A DNA stretch of 64,000 nt from Streptomyces lincolnensis (lineage in GTDB: Bacteria > Actinomycetota > Actinomycetes > Streptomycetales > Streptomycetaceae), in NCBI RefSeq assembly GCF_021173675.1, contig NZ_JAIHON010000002.1:620001-684000 (forward strand), in the 5' to 3' direction. A program made the position numbers and the translations under genes. The notes under the pieces are model-generated. The model saw only the letters and a program-made list of their open reading frames with translations, made no database searches and had not been told where the DNA came from. Each line of letters begins with the position of its first letter. The stretch's first letter is position 1. Below are positions 33,419 to 42,303 of the stretch, one piece after another.

Positions 33419-34266
33419 TTCACGGCTCCCAGTGACAGGCCCTGGACCAGTTTGTCCTGGGCGGCGAACCCCGCGGCGAGCACCGGCAGGGAGATGACGA
33501 GCGACGCGGCGCACACCTTCGCCAGGAACAGGCCCTGGCTGGTGATGAAGCCGGTCAGGAAGACGGGGGCGGTCTCGGCGACCACGCCCGTCAGGACACG
33601 GGCGAACAGCAGCTCGTTCCAGCTGAAGATGAAGCAGATCAGGGCGGTCGCGGCGATGCCGGGGAGCGCGATGGGGGCCACCACGCGCGCCAGGATCGTC
33701 GGCAGCCGCGCGCCGTCCACCCGGGCCGCCTCGATGACCGCGACCGGGACCTCGGCGAGGAAGGACTGCATCATCCACACCGCGATCGGCAGGTTCATGG
33801 AGGTGTAGAGGATGACCAGCAGCCAGATGTTGTCGAGCATCCCGGCGTTCTTGGCGAACAGGTAGATCGGCAGCAGGCCCGCCACCACCGGCAGCATCTT
33901 CGTGGACAGGAAGAAGAACAGGACGTCCGTCCACTTCTTCACCGGCCGGATCGAGAGCGCGTACGCGGCCGGCAGGGCCAGCAGCAGGACGAACAGGGTC
34001 GACACCACCGACGCCACGGTCGAGTTGATCAGGGCCGGCCAGGGGCTCGCGCCGCCCCCGGTGCCGAAGAACTCGCGGTAGCCGTCCAGGGTGAGGGCGG
34101 CCCCGAAGGAGGGCGGGTTGGTGGCCGCGTCCGCCTCCGAGTGGAAGGACGTCAGGGCCATCCACGCGATGGGCAGGAAGAAGACGATCCCCAGCAGCCA
34201 GGCCACCAGCCCGAGGCCGGCGCCCTTCCCACGGCCGCTGCGACGTCGTACGGCGATACTGCTCAT
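33415..34266 (-). CDS. ABC carbohydrate/polyol importer permease (MalG-like)
   Basis: The 283-residue protein has six membrane helices and the EAA loop EAARVDGARLPTILARVVAP. It is coupled on both sides: its ATG overlaps the stop of the partner permease at 34263-34266, and its stop overlaps the dehydrogenase start. It belongs to the polyol-type importer and, like the others here, lacks a cognate ATPase gene. Confidence 0.92.
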   Translation of the reverse strand: MSSIAVRRRSGRGKGAGLGLVAWLLGIVFFLPIAWMALTSFHSEADAATNPPSFGAALTLDGYREFFGTGGGASPWPALINSTVASVVSTLFVLLLALPAAYALSIRPVKKWTDVLFFFLSTKMLPVVAGLLPIYLFAKNAGMLDNIWLLVILYTSMNLPIAVWMMQSFLAEVPVAVIEAARVDGARLPTILARVVAPIALPGIAATALICFIFSWNELLFARVLTGVVAETAPVFLTGFITSQGLFLAKVCAASLVISLPVLAAGFAAQDKLVQGLSLGAVK

Positions 34267-35201
34267 GCCCGGCCCACCTCCTCGCGGAACAGGGACGACA
34301 CCACGCGCAGGGCGAAGGTCGCGATGATGATCGAGCCGATGACCACCAGGACGCCCGCGGCCGAGGCGAGGCCGTTCTCGTGGGCCTGGTAGAAGCTCTG
34401 GTAGACGGTGTAGGGGAGATTGGCGGTGCCCAGGCCCCCGGACGTGATCGTGAAGACCGCGTCGAAGTTCTGGACGATGTAGATCGAGCCCAGCAGGGCG
34501 CCCAGCTCCAGGTAGCGGCGCAGGTGCGGGAGGGTCAGATAGCGGAAGATCTGCCAGTCGCTCGCGCCGTCCACCCGGGCGGCCTCCATCTGCTGCTGGT
34601 CGCGGCTCTGGAGGCCGGCCAGCAGGATCAGCATCATGAACGGCGTCCACTGCCAGACCAGGGAGGCCTCGACCGCGAGCAGCGGGGTGTTGGAGATCCA
34701 GTCCGGCTGAGGACCGCCCACATAGTGCAACAACCCATTGAGCAGGCCGTATTCGGGGTTGTAGAGCACATGTTTCCAGAGCAGCGCGGCCGCCACCGGT
34801 ACCACCAGGAACGGGGCGATCAGCAGCGTGCGGACCACGCCCCGGCCCTTGAACCTCCGGTCCAGCAGCAGCGCGAGGACCAGTCCCAGGACGAGGCTGA
34901 CCACGACCACCGCGACGGTCAGCAGGATCGTCGTCCAGACCGACCGGCGCAGGTCGGCGTCGGTCAGCACCTGCTGGTAGTTGTCGATGCCGGTGAAGCT
35001 GCGGGCGTCGGGATAGAGGGAGTTCCAGTCGAAGAAGGAGATCACCAGCGTGGCCACGAACGGGAGCTGGGTGACCACGATCATGAAGATCAGGGCGGGG
35101 AGCAGGGGGGCGCGGGTGGCCCAGGCGCGCAGGCGGGCGGAGGGCTGCCGCGTGCGCTGTACGGGTGCGGTGGCCACCGGGGCCGTTGTCGTCGCGGTCA
35201 T
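34263..35201 (-). CDS. ABC carbohydrate/polyol importer permease (MalF-like)
   Basis: The 312-residue protein has six membrane helices, the family sequence FVATLVISFFDWNSLYPDARSF, and the EAA loop EAARVDGASDWQIFRYLTLP. The ATG at 35201 overlaps the stop of the binding-protein gene by four bases. It pairs with the permease at 33415. Confidence 0.92.
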   Translation of the reverse strand: MTATTTAPVATAPVQRTRQPSARLRAWATRAPLLPALIFMIVVTQLPFVATLVISFFDWNSLYPDARSFTGIDNYQQVLTDADLRRSVWTTILLTVAVVVVSLVLGLVLALLLDRRFKGRGVVRTLLIAPFLVVPVAAALLWKHVLYNPEYGLLNGLLHYVGGPQPDWISNTPLLAVEASLVWQWTPFMMLILLAGLQSRDQQQMEAARVDGASDWQIFRYLTLPHLRRYLELGALLGSIYIVQNFDAVFTITSGGLGTANLPYTVYQSFYQAHENGLASAAGVLVVIGSIIIATFALRVVSSLFREEVGRA

Positions 35202-36568
35202 CGTCCCTCGTACTCCTCGGAGATCCGCTCGGCGAGCTGTTGCGACTTCTTCAGGGCCGCGTCGACGGACTGGCGTCCGGCGATGGCCGCGCTGATCTCC
35301 TGGGAGACCTTGGTGCCGAGATCGGTGAACTCGGGGATGCCGACGAACTGGATGCCGGGCGCGGGGCGCGGCTGCACGCCGGGGTCGTTCGGCCGGGCGC
35401 CCTCGATGGCCTCCTTGGTCATCTCCTGGAAGGCGGCGGCCTCCTTGCGGTACGCCGGGTTCGTGTACGTCGACGCGCGCTTGCCGGCGGGCACGTTGGA
35501 CCAGCCGATCTCGTCGCCCACCAACTGCTCGTACCGCTTGCCGGAGGCCCAGGAGACGAACTTCCAGGCCTTGTCGGGGTTGCGGGAGGCGTCCTGGATG
35601 CCCCAGGCCCAGGTGTAGAGCCAGCCGGAGGACTTCGTCTCCTCGACGGGGGCGGGGGCGTAGCCCAGCTTGCCCTTGACGGGGGAGTTGGCCGCCTCCA
35701 GGGAACCGGCGGCGCTGGTGGCGTCGTACCACATGGCGACCTTGCCCTGGGTGAGGTTGTTCAGGCACTCGGCGAAGCCGGACTGGGCGGCGCCGGACTC
35801 GCCGTGCTCACGGACCAGGTCGACGTAGAACTTCGCGGCCTTCTCCCACTCGGGGGAGTCCAGGCGGGCCTTCCAGTCCTTGTCGAACCAGGTGCCGCCG
35901 AAGGTGTTCACGACGGTGGTCAGGGGAGCCATCACCTCGCCCCAGCCCGGCAGTCCGCGCAGACAGATGCCCTTCATGCCGGGCTCGGCCCCGTCCACCT
36001 TCGCCGCGAGGTCGGCCACCTGGGTCCAGGTGGGGTGGGCGGGCATGGTCAGGCCCTCCTTGGCGAACACGTCCTTGCGGTACATCAGGAAGGACGACTC
36101 GCCGTAGAAGGGCTGCCCGTAGAGCTTGCCGTCGTCGCCGGTGAGGGACTCGCGCATCGGCTTGAGCACGTCCTGCTCGTCGTAGGCCGGGTCCTTGGCC
36201 ACGTAGGAGTCCATCTCGTGCAGCCAGCCGTTGCGGGCGTAGATCGGGATCTCGTAGTTGGACAGGGTGGCCACGTCGTACTGGCCGGCCTGGTTGGCGA
36301 AGTCCTGGCTGATCTTGTCGCGGACGTCGTTCTCGGGCAGGACGGTGAAGTTGACCTTGATGCCCGTTTCTTTCGTGAAGTGGGGGGCGAGCTTCTGGAG
36401 CTCCGTCATCTGGGGGTTGTTGACCATGAGGACGTTGATCGAGTTGCCGCCCGCTCCGGCCCCGCCCGCTCCGACCCAGCAGCCGGAGAGCAGCGGGGCG
36501 AGCAGCGTCCCTGCGGCGGCCATGGCGAGCGTGGCTCGCGGGGGCCGTCGTCGGCTCTGGGTTCGCAT
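35198..36568 (-). CDS. ABC carbohydrate/polyol importer, solute-binding lipoprotein
   Basis: The 456-residue protein has a lipoprotein signal (ATLAMAAAGTLLAPLLSGC) and a type I extracellular solute-binding fold (INVLMVNNPQMTELQKL, GQPFYGESSFLMYRKDVFAKEGL, VAMWYDATSAAGSLE). The size and the accompanying zinc dehydrogenase resemble sorbitol/mannitol (SmoE-like) systems. The start ATG at 36568 has an AGGAGCG site; an upstream in-frame ATG at 36604 is unlikely. It lies 99 nt after the DeoR gene on the same strand. Confidence 0.9.
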   Translation of the reverse strand: MRTQSRRRPPRATLAMAAAGTLLAPLLSGCWVGAGGAGAGGNSINVLMVNNPQMTELQKLAPHFTKETGIKVNFTVLPENDVRDKISQDFANQAGQYDVATLSNYEIPIYARNGWLHEMDSYVAKDPAYDEQDVLKPMRESLTGDDGKLYGQPFYGESSFLMYRKDVFAKEGLTMPAHPTWTQVADLAAKVDGAEPGMKGICLRGLPGWGEVMAPLTTVVNTFGGTWFDKDWKARLDSPEWEKAAKFYVDLVREHGESGAAQSGFAECLNNLTQGKVAMWYDATSAAGSLEAANSPVKGKLGYAPAPVEETKSSGWLYTWAWGIQDASRNPDKAWKFVSWASGKRYEQLVGDEIGWSNVPAGKRASTYTNPAYRKEAAAFQEMTKEAIEGARPNDPGVQPRPAPGIQFVGIPEFTDLGTKVSQEISAAIAGRQSVDAALKKSQQLAERISEEYEGR

Positions 36569-36667
36569 GGATCGCTCCTGGACGTATGGGGAGATAAGGG
36601 GCACGCCAAGGTGGGGCGCGGCCCTGTGGGTGGTGAGGAGTGGCCCTACAGGGGGTGAGGTGGATGG

Positions 36668-37435
36668 TCAGACGCGGATGACCTGCGGCCCGAGCAGGGA
36701 GTAGCGGTGGGCCTCGGCCGTGGGGAGCAGGGTGCTCGTCACGATCGCCTCCAGGGTGCCGATCTCGGCGAACCGGCAGAAGCTGACCGCTCCGAACTTG
36801 GTGTGCACACCCGCGAACACCGTGCGGCGCGCGGCCCGGATCGCCTGCGCCTTGACCTCGCTGACCGCCGGGTCGGGGGTGGTGAGGCCGTGTTCGCGGG
36901 AGATGCCGTTGGCGCCGATGTAGGCGAGGTCGACGACGAAGCCGGCCAGCATCTTCGTCGTCCAGTGGTCGACGGTGGCGAGGGTGCCGGGGCGGACCCG
37001 GCCGCCGAGGAGGAGAACGCTGGTGTTCTCGGACTCGGCGAGGGCGCCCGCGACCGGCAGGGACGCGGTGACCACGGTCAGCGGCCGGTCCCTGGGCAGT
37101 GCCTCGGCGATGAGCTGCGGGGTGAAGCCCTCGTCGACGAAGACCGTCTCGGCGTCCTGGAGGAGCTCGGCCGCGGCGGTCGCGATGCGGCGCTTCTCGG
37201 GGACGTGGCTGGTGGCGCGGAAGGCGAGCGTCGTCTCGAAGCCGGCGCTCTCCACGGGGTAGGCGCCGCCGTGGGTGCGGCGGATCAGGCCGTGGTCCTC
37301 CAGGGCGCGGAGGTCTCTTCGGACGGTTTCCTTGGCCACGCCGAGTTGGGCGGCGAGGGTGTTGACGTCGACGGCGCCGGTGGTGCGGGCGGCGCGCACG
37401 ATTTCCCGCTGGCGTTCTTCCGCGGTACTGGTCAT
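36668..37435 (-). CDS. DeoR-family regulator of the polyol importer operon
   Basis: The 255-residue protein has a DeoR helix-turn-helix at the N-terminus (RQREIVRAARTTGAVDVNTLAAQLGVAKETVRRDL in pieces) and the RTHGGA hinge. A DeoR-C sugar-phosphate sensor domain follows, with FVDEGFTPQLIAEAL, VVTASLPVA, LLLGGRV and DLAYIGANGI. It is first in the minus-strand operon and presumably both autoregulates and controls the importer and dehydrogenase. Two identical 13-bp palindromic elements upstream are candidate operators. Confidence 0.92.
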   Translation of the reverse strand: MTSTAEERQREIVRAARTTGAVDVNTLAAQLGVAKETVRRDLRALEDHGLIRRTHGGAYPVESAGFETTLAFRATSHVPEKRRIATAAAELLQDAETVFVDEGFTPQLIAEALPRDRPLTVVTASLPVAGALAESENTSVLLLGGRVRPGTLATVDHWTTKMLAGFVVDLAYIGANGISREHGLTTPDPAVSEVKAQAIRAARRTVFAGVHTKFGAVSFCRFAEIGTLEAIVTSTLLPTAEAHRYSLLGPQVIRV

Positions 37436-37460
37436 TCGGTCACCCGCCTTCCTGTCGTGC

Positions 37461-37558
37461 TGCCCGTTCGGGCCGTATGCAGGAAGTTGTACAGCGGGTG
37501 TGGGGTGGTGACCAGGTCTGTTCCGTGACCGATGTTGACCGCGTGTGCCCGTTCGGGC
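37461..37558. promoter_or_regulatory. Two copies of a 13-bp palindromic element upstream of DeoR
   Basis: TGCCCGTTCGGGC occurs at 37461-37473 and again at 37546-37558. Each has GCCCG/CGGGC arms around TT. They lie 26 and 111 nt upstream of the DeoR start, which is suitable for a looping repressor. Confidence 0.5.
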
Positions 37559-37585
37559 GGGGTGGGCCTACGCGCTCGGGGATTT

Positions 37586-37664
37586 CTGTTGTGCGGCGGC
37601 TGCGGGTTTGTCGTGGCTGGTCGCGCCCCGCGGCGGAGCCGCAAATGTCACGGCCCGCGCCCCT
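37586..37664. repeat. Dispersed intergenic repeat, copy B (long form, inverse orientation)
   Basis: It shares with copy C (reverse complement) the stretch CTGTTGTGCGGCGGCTGCGG and the phrase GTGGCTGGTCGCGCC. Like copy D it carries an extra GCGGCGG..AGCCGCA hairpin segment before the closing GCGCCCCT. It fills the gap between the DeoR and Udh genes, which otherwise holds only the candidate operators. Confidence 0.75.
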
Positions 37665-37761
37665 GGGTGTGGCGCTTGCGCGCCTGCACCCAGCATTGTT
37701 GTGCTGCCCGGATGTGCCCGCGGGCGGGCCCGTTCGGTGCCCGCCCGCTCTTGCGCGAGTG

Positions 37762-38571
37762 TCAGTACGGCCAGACCGGTGGGTCCGTCACGAACTGGCC
37801 GCCCAGGTAGGCGTGGGCCTCCACGCCGTCCTGGAGTTCGCCCTGCTCGGCGATCAGCTTCTCGGCGTAGGGCTCGGAGTCGTCCTGGGGGTCGTAGCCG
37901 AGGGCGCGGGCGGTGGTCAGGTCCCACCACAGGCGGGTGTTGGCGGAGGAGCCGTAGACGACGGTGTGGCCGACGTTCTCGGCGGTCAGGGAGGCGTGGA
38001 GGAGGCGGGCGCCGTCGGCCGGGCTCATCCAGAGGGAGAGCATGCGCACGCTGGTGGGTTCGGGGAAGCAGGAGCCGATGCGCACGGAGACCGTCTCCAG
38101 GCCGTGCTTGTCCCAGTAGAACTGCGCGAGGTCCTCGCCGAAGGACTTGGACAGGCCGTAGAAGGTGTCCGGGCGGCGCGGGGTGTCGATCGGGATGAGG
38201 GGGTCGGTGCCCCGGGGGCGGGGGGTGTAGCCGACCGCGTGGTTGGAGGAGGCGAAGACGATGCGGCCGACGCCCTCCTCGCGGGCGGCCTCGTAGAGGT
38301 GGTAGGTCCCCTCGATGTTCGCCTTGAGGATCTTCTCGAAGGGGGCTTCCAGGGAGATGCCCGCGAGGTGGATGATCGCGTCGACGCCCCGGACGGCCTC
38401 GCGCACGGCGTCCTTGTCGGCGAGGTCCGCGACGACGGCGTCCGGCTCGCCCTCGATCGGCCGCAGGTCGAGCAGCCGCAGCCGGTAGCCGTACGCGGGG
38501 AGCAGGTCCCGCATCAGGGTGCCGAGCCCGCCTGCGGCGCCGGTGAGCAGAACGGTGCGGGGCGCTGGCAT
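37762..38571 (-). CDS. udh: NAD-dependent uronate dehydrogenase
   Basis: The 269-residue short-chain dehydrogenase has the NAD loop GAAGGLG (11-17), FASSNHAVGY (Ser108/Ser109) and the catalytic pair Tyr138-x3-Lys142 in YGLSKSF. The SSNHAVGY phrase and size match bacterial uronate dehydrogenases, which oxidise D-galacturonate or D-glucuronate to aldarolactones. The ATG at 38571 is preceded by AAGGAGAA. It is divergent from kdgD, and together they supply the first and last steps of oxidative galacturonate breakdown. This fits the pectinases in the same window. Confidence 0.88.
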   Translation of the reverse strand: MPAPRTVLLTGAAGGLGTLMRDLLPAYGYRLRLLDLRPIEGEPDAVVADLADKDAVREAVRGVDAIIHLAGISLEAPFEKILKANIEGTYHLYEAAREEGVGRIVFASSNHAVGYTPRPRGTDPLIPIDTPRRPDTFYGLSKSFGEDLAQFYWDKHGLETVSVRIGSCFPEPTSVRMLSLWMSPADGARLLHASLTAENVGHTVVYGSSANTRLWWDLTTARALGYDPQDDSEPYAEKLIAEQGELQDGVEAHAYLGGQFVTDPPVWPY

Positions 38572-38782
38572 CCTCGGTTCTCCTTGGGTCGATGGCCGCA
38601 TGAATGCACAGTATTCACACTCGTGGACAAGCTAAGGATCATTTCCTTGGCTCGTCAAGGGTGGCGCTGCCCATGTTCATAACCATAAACTTCGATCAGA
38701 AGCCTGCACGTCCTGATGCTGCGCGTCCTGAACCGCACGTTCCGAAGCCTGCACGTACTCGTCCTCGTTCTAGGGAGAGCTT
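38572..38782. promoter_or_regulatory. Divergent udh/kdgD control region
   Basis: The 211-bp region is AT-richer than the rest. It holds TGAAT-N7-ATTCA (38601-38617), AAGGA-N5-TCCTT (38634-38648), an AT-rich stretch GTTCATAACCATAAAC near 38674, and a 13-bp direct repeat GAAGCCTGCACGT at 38699 and 38744. These are plausible binding sites for a shared regulator, perhaps the GntR at 43928. Confidence 0.55.
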
Positions 38783-39724
38783 GTGACGCCTGCCGACCTC
38801 GCCACTCGACTCGGCATCCCCAGCGGGCCCCTGTTCTTCCCCGTCACCGCCTACGGCCCCGACGGCTCCGTCGACCTCGACGCCTACCGCACCCACGTGC
38901 GCCGGGGGGTGGAGGCCGGGGCGGCCGCCGTCTTCGCGTGCTGCGGCACCGGCGAGTTCCACGCACTGACGCCCGAGGAGTTCGAGGCGTGCGTGCGGGC
39001 GGCCGTGGAGGAGACGGCGGGCCGGGTGCCGGTCGTCGCGGGCGCCGGCTACGGCACCGCCCTCGCCGTGCGGTACGCGCGGCTCGCCGAGGCGGCCGGG
39101 GCCGACGGACTGCTCGCCATGCCGCCCTACCTCGTGGTCGCCGGGCAGGAGGGCCTGCTGCGGCACTACCGCGAGGTGGCCGCCGCGACCGCGCTGCCGG
39201 TGATCGTCTACCAGCGCGACAACGCCGTCTTCACCCCCGAGACGGTCGTGGAGCTGGCCCGCACCGACGGGATCATCGGCTTCAAGGACGGGCTCGGCGA
39301 CCTCGACCTGCTCCAGCGGATCGTCAGCGCCGTCCGCACCGAGGTGCCCGGCGACTTCCTCTACTTCAACGGACTGCCGACCGCCGAGCAGACCCAGCTC
39401 GCCTACCGCGGTATCGGCGTCACCCTCTACTCCTCGGCCGTCTTCTGCTTCGCGCCCGAGATCGCCCTCGCCTTCCACACGGCCCACCACACCGGCGACG
39501 ACACCACCGCCCACCGGCTGCTCGACGGCTTCTACCGGCCCTTCGTGGAACTGCGCGCCAAGGGCCGCGGCTACGCCGTCGCCCTGGTCAAGGCCGGCGT
39601 ACGGATGCGGGGCCTCGACGTCGGGGAGGTCCGCCCGCCGCTGCACGAGCCGGCCGAGGATCATGTCAAGCAGCTCGCCCAGATCATCGAGCGCGGCTAC
39701 GCGCTGCTGGACGAGGGCAAGTGA
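38783..39724 (+). CDS. kdgD: 5-Dehydro-4-deoxyglucarate dehydratase
   Basis: The 313-residue DHDPS-superfamily protein has the KdgD hallmarks FFPVTAYGPDG, CGTGEFHALTPEEFE, Tyr143 in VIVYQRDNAVF and Schiff-base Lys168 in IGFKDGLGDL. The enzyme converts 5-keto-4-deoxyglucarate to 2-oxoglutarate semialdehyde with loss of water and CO2. The start is GTG 38783 behind AGGGAGAG (38772-38779). The intermediate enzymes (aldarolactone isomerase, aldarate dehydratase) and the semialdehyde dehydrogenase are not in the window. Confidence 0.92.
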   Translation: MTPADLATRLGIPSGPLFFPVTAYGPDGSVDLDAYRTHVRRGVEAGAAAVFACCGTGEFHALTPEEFEACVRAAVEETAGRVPVVAGAGYGTALAVRYARLAEAAGADGLLAMPPYLVVAGQEGLLRHYREVAAATALPVIVYQRDNAVFTPETVVELARTDGIIGFKDGLGDLDLLQRIVSAVRTEVPGDFLYFNGLPTAEQTQLAYRGIGVTLYSSAVFCFAPEIALAFHTAHHTGDDTTAHRLLDGFYRPFVELRAKGRGYAVALVKAGVRMRGLDVGEVRPPLHEPAEDHVKQLAQIIERGYALLDEGK

Positions 39725-39757
39725 ACGCACAGCACCAGCACTGAAGGCGGAGGACAA

Positions 39758-40918
39758 GTGAAGGCCTCGACGTTCGTCTACCCCTGGGACGTGAACGGCG
39801 ACCCGGAGGCCGCCGGGCGGATCGCCGCGCTCGGCGTACGACAGGCGACGCTCGCCGCCGCCTACCACTCCACCCGCGCCCTGACCCCGCGCCACCCGCG
39901 CCACCGCATCGTCACCGCCGAGCACGCCGCCGTGCTCTACCCCATGGACGACCGGTGGAAGGGGCGCGAGCTGCGCCCCTACGCGGCCGGGGACTGGGCT
40001 CCCGGGGACGCCTTCGGCGAGGCCGCCGAGGCGCTCGCGCGGGCCGGTCTGGAGGTGCACACCTGGGTCGTGCTCGCGCACAACTCCCGCCTCGGCGCCG
40101 ACCACCCGGACACCTCCGTCGTCAACGCCTACGGCGACCGCTACGCGTGGGCCCCGTGCATCGCGCGCCCCGCCGTCCGCGAGTACCTCGTCACGCTGGC
40201 CGCCGAGGCGGCGGTCCGGCCCGGGGCGCGCGGCACCGAGCTGGAGTCCCTCGGCTGGTACGGGCTCCAGCACCTGCACGCCCACGACAAGACCGGCGGG
40301 GTGCCGCTCGGCGACGCGGGCTTCTACCTGATGGCCCTCTGCTTCTGCGCGGTCTGCCGGGAGGGCTACGGCGCCCAGGGCGTCGATCCCGACGAGCTGG
40401 CCGCCGCCGTCCGGGCCGCGCTGGAACCGCTGTGGCGGGGCGCCCCTGACGAGGGCTGGGCCGGGGTCGAGAAGCTCCTCGGGGAGGCGAACGCGGCCGC
40501 CACGCGCGCGTGGCGCGACGAACGGGCCCGCACGCTCCAGGAGGAGGCGGTCGCCGCGGTCCGCGCGGCCGCGCCCGAGGACTTCCAGGTGCTGCTCCAC
40601 GCCGACCCCGTCACCTACCACGTGGGCGCCAACCCGGGCGTCGACCCCGCGCACATCCTGTCCGTCGCCGACGGCGTGGTCGTCCCGTGCGCGGGCGGTC
40701 CCGCCCTGCTGACGCCCTTCGCCGAACAGCGGCGTGAGGGCGCCGTCGTCGCCGCCAACTTCGGGGTGGTCTCCGGCATGGGCGGCAGCCCCGGCACGCT
40801 CGCCGCGGACGCGGCCCGCGCCCAGGGCCTCGGAGCCACCGAACTGCGGTTGTATCACGCCGGGTTGGCGTCGGACGGCGACCTGGAGTCGGTGCGCGAG
40901 GCACTCGCCGGCCGCTGA
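39758..40918 (+). CDS. Hypothetical protein, probable TIM-barrel, linked to uronate genes
   Basis: The 386-residue soluble protein starts at GTG 39758 behind GGCGGAGG. Its secondary-structure rhythm looks like a TIM-barrel of glycosidase or amidohydrolase type: TFVYPWDVNGD, VRQATLAAAYHSTRAL, LEVHTWVVLAHNSRLG, LESLGWYGLQHLHAHDK, FQVLLHADPVTYHVGANPG. A CFCAVCREGYG motif resembles that of predicted glycoside-hydrolase-like families. It is co-directional with kdgD and 33 nt away. Its 3' end overlaps the convergent MFS gene by 64 nt. I do not recognise a named family; a role in uronate or oligosaccharide handling is inferred from position. Confidence 0.75.
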   Translation: MKASTFVYPWDVNGDPEAAGRIAALGVRQATLAAAYHSTRALTPRHPRHRIVTAEHAAVLYPMDDRWKGRELRPYAAGDWAPGDAFGEAAEALARAGLEVHTWVVLAHNSRLGADHPDTSVVNAYGDRYAWAPCIARPAVREYLVTLAAEAAVRPGARGTELESLGWYGLQHLHAHDKTGGVPLGDAGFYLMALCFCAVCREGYGAQGVDPDELAAAVRAALEPLWRGAPDEGWAGVEKLLGEANAAATRAWRDERARTLQEEAVAAVRAAAPEDFQVLLHADPVTYHVGANPGVDPAHILSVADGVVVPCAGGPALLTPFAEQRREGAVVAANFGVVSGMGGSPGTLAADAARAQGLGATELRLYHAGLASDGDLESVREALAGR

Positions 40919-42099
40919 AGCAGGGGGAGGGCGACGGTGAGCCAGACCCCGCCCAGCACCGCCAACAGGGGCCGCTGATCGACCAGTTCGACCAGGGCCG
41001 CGCCCGCCGCCAGTCCGAGGACGTTCGGCGTGAACACCAGGGTGTTGGCGGTCGCGGCCGTGCGCCCCAGCAGCGCGTCCGGCGTCTCGCGCTGCACGGC
41101 CGTCAGCGTGGCGATCAGGACGCAGGGCAGCCCCGCGCCGATCGCCGCACCGCACACCAGCGCCACCGCGTCGGACGGGACGGCACGCAGCCCGGTCGCC
41201 ACGGCCGCCAGGGCGATGCCGTACGCGGCGAACCGGCGCTCGCCCAGGCGCCGCAGGGCGGCACCGGAGACCAGCCCGACGGCCACCGAGCCGGCGCCCT
41301 GGACGGCGTAGAGCACACCCGCGTAGGCGGGGGAGCGCCCGAGGTCGTCGACGACGGCGTAGGTCATGGCCCCGTTGAGGCCCGCGCAGAGCATGGTGGC
41401 GCCGCCGGCGAGGACGAGGGGGCGCAGCCGGGGGTGGTGCCGGAGGTGACGGGCGCCCTCGGCGGTGCGGGTCCGCCAGCCGGTGGTCGGCGGCTCGGGG
41501 CGGGGCTCGTGGACGCGGAGGCAGGCGTACAGGCCGGTGGCCGCCACGAAGGTGAGGGCGTCGAGAAGCGCGACGCCCGGGCCGCCGTACACCGTGTACA
41601 GGCCCGCGCCCGCCAGGGGGGCGAACAGTTTCATGCCCTCGGTGGCCGTCATGCGCAGGCCGTTGAAGTCGCCGAGCAGGGAGCGGTCGACGGCGCTCGC
41701 GATCAGGGCGGCCTCGGCCGCGTCATGGACGACGCCGGCCGCGCCGTACACGAACAGGACCGCGTACAGCAGCCAGAGCCGGTCGGGGGAGTCGACGGTG
41801 AGGAGGGCGAGCAGCAGCGCCGCCAGCAGCAGGTTCGTGCCGATCAGCAGCGGCCTGCGGCGGACGCGGTCCGCGAGGGTGCCGAGCAGGGGGCCGGCCA
41901 GGGTGGGCGCCCACATCGCGAGCAGGCAGAGCGCGGCCAGGCCGTCCGAACCGGTGAGGTCCTTCACCCAGACACCGGAGGCCAGCCACAGCGCGGACGT
42001 GCCGAAGCCGGAGACCACGACTCCGGCGAGGTAGAGACCGGCGTTGCGGTCGCGCAGGACCCGCACGAGCGTCCACGGGGTGCGTGGTGTGGTTGTCAT
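40855..42099 (-). CDS. MFS transporter
   Basis: The 414-residue protein has 12 predicted membrane helices and the MFS loop LADRVRRRPLLIG between helices 2 and 3. The layout is that of actinobacterial drug/efflux-type MFS proteins (MFS_3 like). The C-terminal hydrophilic tail is encoded in the 64-nt convergent overlap with the preceding gene. The substrate is unknown. Confidence 0.9.
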   Translation of the reverse strand: MTTTPRTPWTLVRVLRDRNAGLYLAGVVVSGFGTSALWLASGVWVKDLTGSDGLAALCLLAMWAPTLAGPLLGTLADRVRRRPLLIGTNLLLAALLLALLTVDSPDRLWLLYAVLFVYGAAGVVHDAAEAALIASAVDRSLLGDFNGLRMTATEGMKLFAPLAGAGLYTVYGGPGVALLDALTFVAATGLYACLRVHEPRPEPPTTGWRTRTAEGARHLRHHPRLRPLVLAGGATMLCAGLNGAMTYAVVDDLGRSPAYAGVLYAVQGAGSVAVGLVSGAALRRLGERRFAAYGIALAAVATGLRAVPSDAVALVCGAAIGAGLPCVLIATLTAVQRETPDALLGRTAATANTLVFTPNVLGLAAGAALVELVDQRPLLAVLGGVWLTVALPLLQRPASASRTDSRSPSDANPA

Positions 42100-42210
42100 G
42101 CCTGGTCATCGTGGGCCTAAGGCGGGGGCGCGGGGATCGGGCAGGTGCCTTAGAAGTCATGCGGGAGGGGCGGGTGCTCGGCGGAGGGGCTGAGGTGGCG
42201 GGCGTCGGGG

Positions 42211-42248
42211 CCGGGGTGGCGATGAGCGGTCGCCGGGGTGGCGATGAG
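42211..42248. repeat. Short direct repeat
   Basis: CCGGGGTGGCGATGAG occurs at 42211-42226 and again at 42233-42248, in the region between the MFS gene and the TIGR03086 gene. It has no obvious function. Confidence 0.6.
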
Positions 42249-42303
42249 TTTCGGTGCCGGGGGCGGTCTGCACCTCAGGAACCGACCTCTGAGGAGCCTT
42301 CGC

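Noticed and set aside
35165..36658. Plus-strand ORF opposite the polyol-binding protein gene
   Set aside because: It is a shadow frame; the minus strand has signal peptide, lipobox and operon coupling.
38696..41155. An 819-residue minus-strand ORF opposite kdgD and the 39758 gene
   Set aside because: Its composition is that of an antisense shadow, and the plus strand has catalytic motifs and ribosome sites.
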